From positions 18,118 through 82,117 of the forward strand of contig JAGZQO010000006.1 in assembly GCA_018382125.1 (NCBI GenBank): DNA of 64,000 nt. Direction: 5' to 3'. Every line of letters begins with the position of its first letter. Positions within the stretch are counted from its first letter, which is position 1. Under the pieces are notes generated by a model. The model searched no databases, was not told where the DNA came from, and worked only from the letters and a program-made list of their open reading frames with translations. Both the position numbers and the translations under genes were made by a program. This DNA comes from Collinsella sp. (lineage in GTDB: Bacteria > Actinomycetota > Coriobacteriia > Coriobacteriales > Coriobacteriaceae). Positions 41,676-50,973 of the stretch are shown here, piece after piece.

Positions 41676-44456
41676 ATGGATGGTCCAAGCGTGAGTCTCG
41701 GCAGCAAACTATCCAATGCAAAGGTGTCCTTTGCGATATTTAAGCGCGACATTAAGCGACTGCTTGTGAACCCCGTCGCCTTGGTGGTTACCCTTGGCGT
41801 GTGCGTTATTCCCTCGCTGTATGCCTGGTACAACATCGTGGCCAACTGGGATCCGTACGGAAATACTCAGGGCATCAAGATTGCCATCGCCAACAACGAT
41901 CAGGGCACTCAGAACGACCTGGTGGGCGATCTCAACGCGGGCGACCAGGTCGTCGATCAGCTCAAGGAGAACGATCAGCTGGGCTGGACCTTCGTCGATT
42001 CGGCGGCCGATGCCAAGGAGGGCGTCGAGAGTGGTGAGTACTATGCGGCCATCGTAATCCCCAAGAACTTCTCGGATAACCTGGTTTCGATGCTCGACGG
42101 CAACTACCATCAGCCCAAGCTTACGTACTACGTCAATGAGAAGAAGAGCGCCATTGCACCCAAGGTTACCGACACCGGTGCAAGTACCATCGAGAAGCAG
42201 ATCAACTCGGAATTTATCTCCACGGTGGGCGAGACCGTTGCCAGTATTGCCAAGGATGCCGGAGTCGATTTAAAGGACAAGGCAACCCAGACTCAGGATT
42301 CGTTGGCAAGTTCTGTCTCCGAGGCATCCGATACCTTGGGCGAGGTGCGCGATTCGATTGGCGACATGAATGCCGCCATCGATAAGACGAGTGGCGCCAT
42401 CGCCTCGGCCGATGCGGCACTTGCCGGCCTGCAGGGTCAGGCGCCGTCACTGACGCAGGCGATCTCTCAGGGTAACGACCTGCTGGGCGAAGCTCGCACC
42501 ACGGCGGGCAACTCTATCGCCTCGCTCTCCAAGGCGCTCTCGGAAGGCAGCCTTGCGCTTACCAAGACGTCGGCCTCCGCGAACGCTGCCATCGGCAAGC
42601 TGACGGGCACGGTCACATCTACGACCACCCGTATCGACAACTCGCTCGAGTCTCTCCAAGCGACGATCGACCACAATAAGGCCGTTATCGGGCACTTAGA
42701 GATTCTCGCCAATGACACGTCGACAGGTTCCGAGGAAATTGACGCGCGCATTGTATCGACCATCGATTTGCTTCGAGAGCAGAATGAAAAGCTTCAGAGC
42801 ATCAAGGACGGTCTGTCTGCGCAGTCGAGCGCCATGGCGAATGACGCCGCGGCTGTCTCGGGTGCCAGCGACGCTATCAATAACGCAATTCAGACCGGTG
42901 CGACCAACCTTGGCCAGGCCCAGACGGACCTGGGTCAAAACGCGCTGCCGAAGGCCTCGAGCGCGCTTGATTCCTTTGCCGCCGTCTCGGGTGATTTGAC
43001 GGGTATCGTATCTGGCCTCACGCCCACGATTGCAAGCGCGCGCGGTACGCTTTCGCAGCTTAACGCTACGCTCGGCCAGGCCAAGACCACGCTGTCCCAG
43101 ACCGATTCCTCGCTTGCCAAGGTCCAGGACAAGCTCGCAACCGCCGCCAACGACATCGCGGCGCTACAGACCTCCGAGTCCATGGGCGAGCTGGCCGACC
43201 TGATGGGCGTCGACGTCAATGACGTCGCAGACTTCATGGCATCTCCGGTTGAGCTCGCGTCCAAGTCGATCTATCCGGTTAAGAGCTTCGGCTCGGGCAT
43301 TGCCCCGTTCTACACCAACCTGGCGCTTTGGGTGGGCGGCTACGTGCTTATCGCCATCTACAAGCTCGAGGTCGATCGCGAAGGCGTCGGCAGCTTTACC
43401 GCGCGTCAGGGCTACTTTGGCCGCTGGTTGCTCCTGGTGATCCTGGGCGCGTTGCAGGCCATCATCGTTACGGTAGGCGATCTGGTGATTGGCGTGCAGT
43501 GCGTCAGCCCGCTGCTGTTCGTGCTGGGCGGCATCGCCATTTCGTTCACCTACGTCAATATCATCTATGCGCTGTCCACCACGTTTAAGCATATCGGCAA
43601 GGCTATCGGCGTCATTCTCGTCATCGTGCAGATCCCGGGTTCGTCGGGCATGTACCCCATCGAGATGATGCCCGGCTTCTTCCAGTGGCTGCACCCGCTG
43701 CTGCCCTTTACCTACGGCATCAATCTGCTGCGCGAGACGGTCGGCGGCATGTATTCGTTCAACTACCTGTTTAACCTGTGCATTCTGGGCGTGTTCTTGA
43801 TCGTGGCGCTCTTTATCGGCCTGCAGCTGCGTCCGCTGCTGCTCAACCTTAACCTGCTCTTTGATAAACAGCTCTCCACGACCGGTATGATGATTTGCGA
43901 GTCCAACGACCTGCCGCGCCAGCGCTACTCGCTACGCACGGCCATGCGCGTCATGCTCGATTCCGATTCGTACCGTCGCGAACTGCTCGATCATGCGGTC
44001 GCCTTTGAACATCGCTACCCGTACTACATCAAGGGCGGTTTTGCCGCCGTGGTGGGCGTTCAGGTCCTGCTCTTTGTCCTGTCGACGGTTCTCGATATCG
44101 ACAATAACGGCAAGATCATCCTGCTTGTCATTTGGATCATCTCGGTTATTGCCATCTGCGGCTGGCTTATCAATATCGAATATATCCGAGCGAGCCTCAA
44201 TACCCAGATGCGCATCTCGGCGCTTTCGGATGAGGACCTGCGTCGCGAGATGCGCGAACACACGGCCGCCATTCCTGCCGCCCGCCACATGTTTGGCCTC
44301 AACGCCAGCGAGCGTGGTGCCAAGGGCGGCGATCAGTCCACGGGCCGCTTGCCGCATATCGGCTCGCACCATAAATCTCAGGGCAGCGACAGCACAGCCA
44401 CAAATGATGGAGATACCACCGCGCTTGGCAAGCACTCCAAAGGAGGTGAGGCATAA
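41676..44456 (+). CDS. YhgE/Pip family membrane protein (first of a pair)
   Basis: About 926 residues. FKRDIKRLLVNPVALVVTLGVCVIPSLYAWYNIVANWDPYGNTQGIKIAIANNDQG is the standard YhgE/Pip start: a membrane helix followed by an extracytoplasmic domain. That domain (about 60-520) is mostly Ala/Ser/Thr-rich coiled coil with repeated SSA and DTL blocks. Five or six membrane helices of the ABC-2 type follow (about 550-740), then an extra cytoplasmic and membrane tail (LLFVLSTVLDID..., to 926). Such proteins are phage receptors or secretion-linked. The start is uncertain: ATG 41640, ATG 41676 or GTG 41691. Confidence 0.82.
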   Translation: MDGPSVSLGSKLSNAKVSFAIFKRDIKRLLVNPVALVVTLGVCVIPSLYAWYNIVANWDPYGNTQGIKIAIANNDQGTQNDLVGDLNAGDQVVDQLKENDQLGWTFVDSAADAKEGVESGEYYAAIVIPKNFSDNLVSMLDGNYHQPKLTYYVNEKKSAIAPKVTDTGASTIEKQINSEFISTVGETVASIAKDAGVDLKDKATQTQDSLASSVSEASDTLGEVRDSIGDMNAAIDKTSGAIASADAALAGLQGQAPSLTQAISQGNDLLGEARTTAGNSIASLSKALSEGSLALTKTSASANAAIGKLTGTVTSTTTRIDNSLESLQATIDHNKAVIGHLEILANDTSTGSEEIDARIVSTIDLLREQNEKLQSIKDGLSAQSSAMANDAAAVSGASDAINNAIQTGATNLGQAQTDLGQNALPKASSALDSFAAVSGDLTGIVSGLTPTIASARGTLSQLNATLGQAKTTLSQTDSSLAKVQDKLATAANDIAALQTSESMGELADLMGVDVNDVADFMASPVELASKSIYPVKSFGSGIAPFYTNLALWVGGYVLIAIYKLEVDREGVGSFTARQGYFGRWLLLVILGALQAIIVTVGDLVIGVQCVSPLLFVLGGIAISFTYVNIIYALSTTFKHIGKAIGVILVIVQIPGSSGMYPIEMMPGFFQWLHPLLPFTYGINLLRETVGGMYSFNYLFNLCILGVFLIVALFIGLQLRPLLLNLNLLFDKQLSTTGMMICESNDLPRQRYSLRTAMRVMLDSDSYRRELLDHAVAFEHRYPYYIKGGFAAVVGVQVLLFVLSTVLDIDNNGKIILLVIWIISVIAICGWLINIEYIRASLNTQMRISALSDEDLRREMREHTAAIPAARHMFGLNASERGAKGGDQSTGRLPHIGSHHKSQGSDSTATNDGDTTALGKHSKGGEA

Positions 44457-46646
44457 ATGAAGAACATCCTGCATCTGTTTAAGCGCGATGTCCAAAACGT
44501 GTCTCGCTCCGTGATCGGCTTGGTTGTCGTGATGGGCCTCATTATCGTACCGTGTCTGTACGCGTGGTTTAACATCGCCGGCAGCTGGGATCCGTACGGC
44601 AACACCGGCAATCTTAAGATCGCCGTGGTCAACACCGATGAGGGTTACGAGAGCGATTTGATCCCCGTCGAGGTTAACGTGGGCGAAAACGTGACCGCCA
44701 CCCTACGCGGCAACGAGAGCTTCGATTGGGTTGTGCTCAACAATCGCGAAAAGGCTATCGAGGGCGTTAAGTCGGGTGCGTACTATGCTGCCGTCGTTAT
44801 CCCCAAAACGTTTAGCGCTGACATGATGACGCTTTTCTCGACCGACGTGAAACACGCTGATATCGAGTTCTATGAGAACCAGAAAGCCAACGCCATCGCG
44901 CAGATCGTGACCGAGAAGGGTTCGAGCGCCGTTCAAAGCCAAGTTAACGAAACTTTTACCGAGACCATTACGAGCATCGGTCTTAAGACGGTGTCCAGCC
45001 TGCTCGATTACATGAGCACCGACCAGGTCAGCAACTTTATCGCCAACCTGTCCTCGACGCTCGGCGATTCGGTCCAGGACCTGCAGGACGTTCAGGCCAG
45101 CGCAACGTCGCTTGCGGGCATTTTGAGCTCCACGTCCGATTCGCTGACGTCGGCGAGCGGTATGCTCCAGCAGACGGGTACGGTCGATGAGTCGACAAAG
45201 CAGCTCATGGAACATGCCAAAAGCGGCATCGATGATTCCAAAGAAGCGCTTAAGGCGGCAAACGATGCCATCGATGCCGCAATCGATGGAAGTGCGGGTT
45301 CGTTCGACAATGTGTCTGCCGAGTTCGCGAAGGCGTTCGACACCGCAAACCAGCATGTCGACCTTACGGTGTCCCAACTCAACGATGCCGCTGCGGCCCT
45401 CAATGCGCGCGCCAAGGATATCGATGCGATGGCCGATCAGCTCCGCAGCCTTGCCGACCAGGTGAGCGATGAGAATTTGAAGGACGGCCTCAAGTCCGCC
45501 GCGACGTCTCTGGGCAGAATCGCCGTTGAGTACCGCAACAATGCCAAGGATCTGGCGGCTACCGCGAAGTCTCTCTCCGATAGCATGGCCGAGGTCAACA
45601 ACTCGCGTGCCGAGGTCGATCAGGCCATCGCTGATGCCAAGGCCGGCATCGCGGGTGCCAAATCCGATTACGATTCCACGTTCTCGGTTAAGGCCAAGGA
45701 GCTCAAGAAGACGGTTTCGGGCATTCTGGACTCGCTTGATGGCATCTCGGGCGACTTGGATAGCGCCGTAGGCGGCCTGACCGACGCATCCGGCTCGCTG
45801 GCGAAGGGCCTCTCCAAGGCCGCCAAGCTGGTCAACAAGGCTTCCGATCAGCTAGGCGAGGCGTCGGACAAGATCAGTGCGTTTAAGGACGAGCTCGACG
45901 GCGCCTTGATGTCGGATGACCTCGCCACGATCAAGACGATGATTGGCAACGATCCCGAGGGTCTGGCCGTGTCGCTTTCCGGCCCCGTCGCGCTCGATCG
46001 CAAGCCGGTCTATCCGATCCGCAACTACGGCTCGGCCATGGCGCCGTTCTACACGATTCTGTCGCTCTGGGTCGGCTCGATCGTGCTGGCGGCCATGATG
46101 AAGGTCTCGGTCGACGATGAGCTTATCAACGAGCTCATCCCCGTGCGCTTGCACGAGATCTACCTGGGCCGCTACCTGTTCTTTGGCGGTCTGGCCCTGC
46201 TGCAGGCAACGCTCGTGTGTGCGGGCGACATCCTGTTCTTTGGCATTCAGTGCGATAACCCATTGCAGTTTGTGCTGGCGGGCTGGGTCGCGAGTCTCGT
46301 GTTCTCCAATATCGTCTACACGCTCACCGTGTCGTTTGGCGATATCGGTAAGGCGCTCGCCGTCGTGCTGCTGGTTATGCAGGTCGGTGGTTCGGGCGGT
46401 ACGTTCCCCATCGAGATGACCGGCCCCGTGTTCCAGGCGATCTATCCGTTCCTGCCGTTCACCCACGGCATCAACGCCATGCACGCCGCCATGGCCGGCG
46501 CGTATCATATGGAGTACTGGGTCGAGCTGGGTATCTTGGCGAGCTATCTGATTCCGTCACTGGCCCTGGGCGTCGTCTTCCGCCGCCCAGTCATCAAAGC
46601 CAACGACTGGATCATCGAAAAGCTTGAGAGTACTAAATTAATCTAG
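44457..46646 (+). CDS. YhgE/Pip family membrane protein (second of a pair)
   Basis: 729 residues starting one base after the previous stop, with AAAGGAGGTGAGG at 44441-44453. Same architecture as its neighbour: FKRDVQNVSRSVIGLVVVMGLIIVPCLYAWFNIAGSWDPYGNTGNLKIAVVNTDEG, a long coiled-coil extracytoplasmic region (about 130-480, rich in SLSDSMAEV-type heptads), then five membrane helices ending RPVIKANDWIIEKLESTKLI. It lacks the extra C-terminal tail of the first protein. The two probably form a heteromeric complex related to the ABC-2 and Esx/T7SS accessory proteins. Confidence 0.82.
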   Translation: MKNILHLFKRDVQNVSRSVIGLVVVMGLIIVPCLYAWFNIAGSWDPYGNTGNLKIAVVNTDEGYESDLIPVEVNVGENVTATLRGNESFDWVVLNNREKAIEGVKSGAYYAAVVIPKTFSADMMTLFSTDVKHADIEFYENQKANAIAQIVTEKGSSAVQSQVNETFTETITSIGLKTVSSLLDYMSTDQVSNFIANLSSTLGDSVQDLQDVQASATSLAGILSSTSDSLTSASGMLQQTGTVDESTKQLMEHAKSGIDDSKEALKAANDAIDAAIDGSAGSFDNVSAEFAKAFDTANQHVDLTVSQLNDAAAALNARAKDIDAMADQLRSLADQVSDENLKDGLKSAATSLGRIAVEYRNNAKDLAATAKSLSDSMAEVNNSRAEVDQAIADAKAGIAGAKSDYDSTFSVKAKELKKTVSGILDSLDGISGDLDSAVGGLTDASGSLAKGLSKAAKLVNKASDQLGEASDKISAFKDELDGALMSDDLATIKTMIGNDPEGLAVSLSGPVALDRKPVYPIRNYGSAMAPFYTILSLWVGSIVLAAMMKVSVDDELINELIPVRLHEIYLGRYLFFGGLALLQATLVCAGDILFFGIQCDNPLQFVLAGWVASLVFSNIVYTLTVSFGDIGKALAVVLLVMQVGGSGGTFPIEMTGPVFQAIYPFLPFTHGINAMHAAMAGAYHMEYWVELGILASYLIPSLALGVVFRRPVIKANDWIIEKLESTKLI

Positions 46647-46686
46647 CGCAACAATGTAAACGCTGATGCTACGGCAATGTCAGCGA

Positions 46687-46786
46687 GCGAGCCGCATTTG
46701 CGCCAAGGTGACGTGAAATGAGAGGGCGCTGACCTTCTGGTCGCGCCCTCGAAATTGAACGTCAGATTGGTGTGAATGCGGCTCGC
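46687..46786. repeat. Intergenic palindrome with GACCTTCTGGTC tip (copy 2)
   Basis: Outer arms GCGAGCCGCATT/AATGCGGCTCGC (46687-46698, 46775-46786), inner stem GAGGGCGC/GCGCCCTC (46722-46729, 46743-46750), tip GACC-TTCT-GGTC (46731-46742). This is the reverse orientation of the element at 41292, with the same spacing but different, internally matching stem sequence. It lies after the second YhgE gene. Confidence 0.8.
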
Positions 46787-46879
46787 GCAGCATCGGCCGA
46801 TCCGCCGTTCGGTAGGACGGCGGAACAAAGCGCTTTAGCGCGGTGAATTGCGTGGGCTGCCTGGTTGTTGCTACAGTAG

Positions 46880-46914
46880 CGGGGCGTGCCGGGGGTCCGG
46901 CGCGTCCCGTTTTT
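46880..46914 (+). terminator. Terminator-like stem before the EamA gene
   Basis: CGGGGCGTGCCGG (46880-46892) pairs with CCGGCGCGTCCCG (46897-46909) with two G-U, then five T. It lies 70 bases before the ATG of the next gene, so a promoter must lie downstream or it ends a short leader transcript. Confidence 0.65.
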
Positions 46915-46985
46915 ATTTGACCATGAGGCGGCACGCAGCCATACGCGTGCGGACACCACGCCCAGTTTGAGTGTGAGGATGTTCC

Positions 46986-47969
46986 ATGGCCCAATACGCT
47001 GCCAACGAAATCGAAAACATGCCCGATAGCCCTGTTGCTCGCGAGGATCTGGGTGCGGGCGGCACCTCCCGTGGCGCCGGTGCTCGTTCGCCGTTGTTCT
47101 GGAAAGTTCTGCTACTTTCGGTGGCAGTCGTCTGGGGCTACTCCTTTACGACCATGAAGGACGCGCTCGACACCATTCCGGTGTTTGAACTGCTCTACGT
47201 GCGCTTTCTGCCTGCGGCGTTGGTCATGTTTGTCATCTTCCACAAGCGCATCATCGCGCACCTCAATGCCCGCAACCTTATCGTCGGACTTGGAATGGGC
47301 ACACTAATGTGGGCCGCCTACGCCCTGCAGACGGTCGGTCTGGCTCAGACCACGGCGGGCAAGAACGCGTTTTTGACGGGTACGTACTGCATCCTCGTGC
47401 CCTTTGCGAGCTATTTCCTGAGCGGCGAAAAGCTCACGCGTTACAACTTGGGTGCCGCATTGCTCTGTCTGGCGGGCATTGGCCTGGTGGCGCTCGATAG
47501 CGTCGAGTTCAACATCGGTGATGCCATTACGCTGGGCGGCGCGGTCTTCTTTGCCATCCAGATGTCGGTGACCGCCAAGTACGGCCGCAAGATGGACATC
47601 AACGTCATCACGTTTTGGATGTTTGTGGGCAATGGCGTTTTGAGTTTAATCACGTCGCTGCTATTCGAGACTCAGGCGCCCCTCTCTGCATGGACGCCGG
47701 AATTTATCGGTGTGGCTGTTTTCCTCTCGGTGGGCTGCACGTGCGTGGCGCTGCTCATCCAAAACGTTGGATTGGCGCACGTCCCAGCCTCGACGGGCTC
47801 GCTGCTCCTTTCGATGGAGTCGCCTTCGGGTGTGCTGTTCTCGGTGCTGCTGATGGGGGAGGCGCTCACCTCGCGCCTGCTCGCCGGCTTCGCGCTCATC
47901 TTTCTTTCGATTATCTTGAGCGAGACGCATTTCGATTTTTTGCGTCGAAAGCCGCGTCCGCAATTGTAA
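46986..47969 (+). CDS. EamA/DMT-superfamily permease
   Basis: 327 residues with ten predicted membrane helices in two EamA repeats (about 40-175 and 185-320). The first has FKRI-like loops and GLAQTTAGKNAFLTGTYCILVPF, the second GLAHVPASTGSLLLSMESPSGVLFSVLLMGE, both characteristic of RhaT/EamA carriers. A 35-residue, Gly/Ala-rich N-terminal extension precedes the first helix. The substrate is unknown, probably an amino acid or small metabolite. GAGGATG precedes the ATG. A terminator follows. Confidence 0.85.
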   Translation: MAQYAANEIENMPDSPVAREDLGAGGTSRGAGARSPLFWKVLLLSVAVVWGYSFTTMKDALDTIPVFELLYVRFLPAALVMFVIFHKRIIAHLNARNLIVGLGMGTLMWAAYALQTVGLAQTTAGKNAFLTGTYCILVPFASYFLSGEKLTRYNLGAALLCLAGIGLVALDSVEFNIGDAITLGGAVFFAIQMSVTAKYGRKMDINVITFWMFVGNGVLSLITSLLFETQAPLSAWTPEFIGVAVFLSVGCTCVALLIQNVGLAHVPASTGSLLLSMESPSGVLFSVLLMGEALTSRLLAGFALIFLSIILSETHFDFLRRKPRPQL

Positions 47970-47980
47970 ACAATTTGTTG

Positions 47981-48007
47981 CGCCGCCTCCCGGGGCGGCA
48001 TTTTTTA
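47981..48007 (+). terminator. Terminator of the EamA gene
   Basis: GCCGCC and GGCGGC arms (about 47982-48000) with a short CCCGGG-type loop, then ATTTTTTAT. Confidence 0.75.
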
Positions 48008-48084
48008 TGCGTCGCCCTTAAAGTAGTACCTTGCACTTTACGCTATCAAAGTGCTTGCTGCAAAAACGTTACTGGAGGGCATCT

Positions 48085-49383
48085 ATGGCACCAGCTCTGT
48101 CCGATTTTCAACCGCAACCAGCGCCTCAGGCTACCACAACGGCGCAGACCGCTATCGGCGACGGTCTTGTCGCAGAAGCTCAGGCTTTTGCAGACGAGCT
48201 CGCTGCGTGGCGACACGATCTACACCAGATGCCCGAGCTCGGTAACAATCTTCCGCAGACGTCTGCCTATATCCAGGCACGTCTGGACGAGATGGACATC
48301 CCCCATACCACGCTCGTCGACGGTTCCTGCGTCGTTGGTCTGATTGGTGCCGGTGCGGCCGCGGCCGTTCAGGGCAATGGCACGTGCAAGGACGAGCAGG
48401 CCGGAACGGTCGTCATGCTTCGTGGCGACATGGATGCCCTGCCCGTTGCCGAAGAGTCGGGCGAGCCTTTCGCCTCTACCAACGGCTGCATGCACGCTTG
48501 TGGCCACGATATGCATGCGACGGCGCTGCTCGGCGCGGCCCGTTTGCTCAAGGCCCGCGAGGCCGAGCTTGTCGACGCCAACGCTACCGTCAAACTGCTG
48601 TTCCAGCCGGGCGAGGAGACCTTTGAGGGGGCACGCGCTGCCATCGCCGACGGCTTGCTCGAGAACCCGCGCCCTCAGGCGGCCTTTGCCATGCATGTCA
48701 ACAGCCAGTCGCCGCTCGGCCTGGTGCTCTACGGCAGCCCGGCGCTTTCGGGCGTGTACGGTTTTCGCATCACGCTTCAGGGCAAGGGCGGCCATGGCTC
48801 GAGCCCCGAGATTTGCATCGACCCCATCACGGCAGGCGTGCATGTGCACCTGGCGCTCCAGGAGCTTATCTCCCGCGAGGTGCCGGCGGCCAAGGAAGTC
48901 GCGCTTACCGTTGGCAAGTTTGCCGGCGGCTTGGCGGCCAACGTCATCCCCGACACCTGCGTGCTCGAGGGAACGCTGCGCGGCTTTGATGTTGAGCTCA
49001 TGGCTCACCTCAAGACCCGCATCGCGGAGGTCGTTAACGGCGTTGCCACGACCTATCGTACGCCGGCGACCATCGAGACGCTTTCGGATGTTCCGCCGCT
49101 TGTGCTCGACAGCGATATGACTCAGGCGTCGCTTGGCTACGTGGGCGCAGTGCTGCCCAAGGCGGCTTTCTTGCCGCTTTTCCATGCCATGGCGAGTGAG
49201 GACTTCGCGCTTATCTCGAGCGAGATTCCGAGTGCGTACTTTACCGTGGGCGCGGCCGTAACCGACACGGACGAACACTTTGCCCAGCACCATCCCAAGG
49301 CACGTTTTAACGATGCCGAGCTTCCCCTCGGTGCCGCGGCTTATACCGCCGTCGCTTTGGGCTACATCGCCGACCACCGGTAG
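48085..49383 (+). CDS. M20 family metallo-amidohydrolase
   Basis: 432 residues from ATG 48085, with GGAGGG six bases upstream. The order RHDLHQMPELG (about 45-55), RGDMDALPV, MHACGHDMHATALLGAA and PGEETFEGAR, and the dimerisation domain (about 205-320) with GKGGHGSSPE, are those of N-acyl-amino-acid or IAA-amino-acid hydrolases. Metal ligands C, H, E and H are in place, as is the final ligand HA in FHAMASEDFA. It is cytosolic, releasing amino acids from acylated forms. A carrier of the OFA type follows. Confidence 0.9.
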   Translation: MAPALSDFQPQPAPQATTTAQTAIGDGLVAEAQAFADELAAWRHDLHQMPELGNNLPQTSAYIQARLDEMDIPHTTLVDGSCVVGLIGAGAAAAVQGNGTCKDEQAGTVVMLRGDMDALPVAEESGEPFASTNGCMHACGHDMHATALLGAARLLKAREAELVDANATVKLLFQPGEETFEGARAAIADGLLENPRPQAAFAMHVNSQSPLGLVLYGSPALSGVYGFRITLQGKGGHGSSPEICIDPITAGVHVHLALQELISREVPAAKEVALTVGKFAGGLAANVIPDTCVLEGTLRGFDVELMAHLKTRIAEVVNGVATTYRTPATIETLSDVPPLVLDSDMTQASLGYVGAVLPKAAFLPLFHAMASEDFALISSEIPSAYFTVGAAVTDTDEHFAQHHPKARFNDAELPLGAAAYTAVALGYIADHR

Positions 49384-49409
49384 CACCCAACCTTGCCTTT
49401 CAAGCCTGC

Positions 49410-49443
49410 GGGCATGGCCGTAAGGCCTATGCCCTTGTCTTTC
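49410..49443 (+). terminator. Terminator of the M20 gene
   Basis: GGGCATGGCC-GTAA-GGCCTATGCCC, one bulged T, then TTGTCTTTC. Confidence 0.75.
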
Positions 49444-49506
49444 AAGGCAATCTTGGGCACTACCGGCGCCCGGCGCCGGCTATTCGTCTGTTAAATAAGG
49501 AGCAGT

Positions 49507-50811
49507 ATGTCCCAGCAGCGTAAGTTCTTCCCCGGCTGGCTCGTGGTGATCTCCGGCTTCGTGATCATGGCCACGTGCTACACGATTTTCGTCAACTGCA
49601 TGAGCCTGTTCCAGCCGCTGATCGTCAGCGACCTGGGCATTTCCCTTGCCCAGTACAACATCTCCAATGCCATCTCCACCGTGGTGAGTGTCGTGGGTTC
49701 GCTCGTTATCGGCCATGTTGCCGATAAGGTAAGTGGCCGCGTATTGGGCTCGCTCACCGTTATCGCTACCTCGGCGGTGCTTGCCGGCATGAGCTTTGTC
49801 GGTGAGCTGTGGCAGGTCTACGTGCTCTTTGCCGTTTCGGGCTGCTTCGCTGTGGCCTCGACCCGTCTGCTCATTAGCCTGGTGACCGCCAACTGGTTTA
49901 CCGCCAAGCGAGGCCTTGCCATCTCCATCGCACTTTCGGGCTCGGGCTTTGGCGGCGCTATTCTGTCTCCCATTGTGAGCTCGCTTATCGTGAGCGTTGG
50001 TTGGCGTTCCGCCTTCCTGGTGCTCGCGGCTATCTGTATGGTGGCGGCGCTGCCCATCACGGCCTATTCCTTCCGCACCAAGCCTTCCGAGATCGGCCTT
50101 AAGCCGCTCGGCGAGAACCCGGGCGATCCGTCCGTCTCGACGGCTGGCGACAAGGACGAGCACACGGCGCCCGAGGTTAACGTTGGCTGGTCTCGCATCA
50201 AGAAGAGCCCGGCGTTTTGGCTGCTTGTCGTCGCCTTCCTCTTTATGGGCCTCGTTAACGGCGCCATCTTGCCCAACCAGGTCACCAACATGACGAGCGT
50301 TACCGTCAACGGTGCCAAGATCGTCACGGGCGGTCACGATCCCATGTGGGCGGGCACTGTGCTTTCGGCCTATATGGTCACCGTCGTTATCGCCAAGATT
50401 TCGCTCGGTGCGATCTATGACCGCTTTGGCCTGCGCTTTGGCAATATCCTTGGCTCCGTTGCGTGCATTATCGCCTGTGTGGCGCTGTGCTTCCCGACGA
50501 CGGACCTCGGTCCTATTGTCGCCGCTGTGAGCTTTGGTATCGGAACGTGCATGGGCACCATCACGCCTACCATCGCCGCGTCCAAGCAGTTTGGCATGGC
50601 CGACCTCGGCAAGGTCACGGGCACCATCACCTCGCTCGAGATGGTCGGCGGCACCGTGGGCGCCATTGTCTCGGGCGTGCTGTTCGATGCCACGGGCTCC
50701 TTTGCGAGCACCTGGATCGTGTGCCTGGTGTGTTCTGTGGCCATGCTCGTATTCCTGCTGGTCTCGGAGCCCATCGCCGCCAAGCTGCGCGCGGGCGTGG
50801 CGGGGGAGTAG
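49507..50811 (+). CDS. MFS transporter, oxalate/formate antiporter (OFA) type
   Basis: 434 residues and twelve predicted helices. The N-terminus KFFPGWLVVISGFVIMATCYTIFVNCMSLFQPLIVSDLGIS, the loop FTAKRGLAISIALSGSGFGGAI, and DRFGLRFGNILG after helix 8 match the OFA branch. The central cytosolic loop (about 190-230) is charged and variable. The substrate is unknown, and the family includes organic-acid and monocarboxylate carriers. A terminator separates it from the M20 gene, so co-transcription is not certain. It ends before the long hairpin at 50847. Confidence 0.85.
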   Translation: MSQQRKFFPGWLVVISGFVIMATCYTIFVNCMSLFQPLIVSDLGISLAQYNISNAISTVVSVVGSLVIGHVADKVSGRVLGSLTVIATSAVLAGMSFVGELWQVYVLFAVSGCFAVASTRLLISLVTANWFTAKRGLAISIALSGSGFGGAILSPIVSSLIVSVGWRSAFLVLAAICMVAALPITAYSFRTKPSEIGLKPLGENPGDPSVSTAGDKDEHTAPEVNVGWSRIKKSPAFWLLVVAFLFMGLVNGAILPNQVTNMTSVTVNGAKIVTGGHDPMWAGTVLSAYMVTVVIAKISLGAIYDRFGLRFGNILGSVACIIACVALCFPTTDLGPIVAAVSFGIGTCMGTITPTIAASKQFGMADLGKVTGTITSLEMVGGTVGAIVSGVLFDATGSFASTWIVCLVCSVAMLVFLLVSEPIAAKLRAGVAGE

Positions 50812-50846
50812 GTAGGCCAAAGCGCATCGCCGCTTGTCCGCTTCGT

Positions 50847-50910
50847 CCGCGGCGGCGCGTCTGGCCGAACGAGTCCCCATACCCTCGTTCGGTCAGACGC
50901 GCCGCCGCGG
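50847..50910. repeat. 27-bp hairpin between MFS and hisS genes
   Basis: Bases 50847-50873 pair with 50884-50910 over 27 bp with a single G-U, leaving a 10-base loop, followed by TTTGTGTTTG. It is likely a terminator for the carrier gene and stands just before the hisS promoter. Confidence 0.85.
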
Positions 50911-50925
50911 TTTGTGTTTGTGCCG

Positions 50926-50931
50926 TATAAT
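50926..50931 (+). promoter_or_regulatory. -10 box of hisS
   Basis: A consensus TATAAT lies 43 bases before the hisS start. The region where a -35 should be is inside the hairpin arm and shows no clear box. Confidence 0.55.
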
Positions 50932-50973
50932 GACCACTACCTATGACGCGATACAAAAGAAAGGTGTTTGCCC

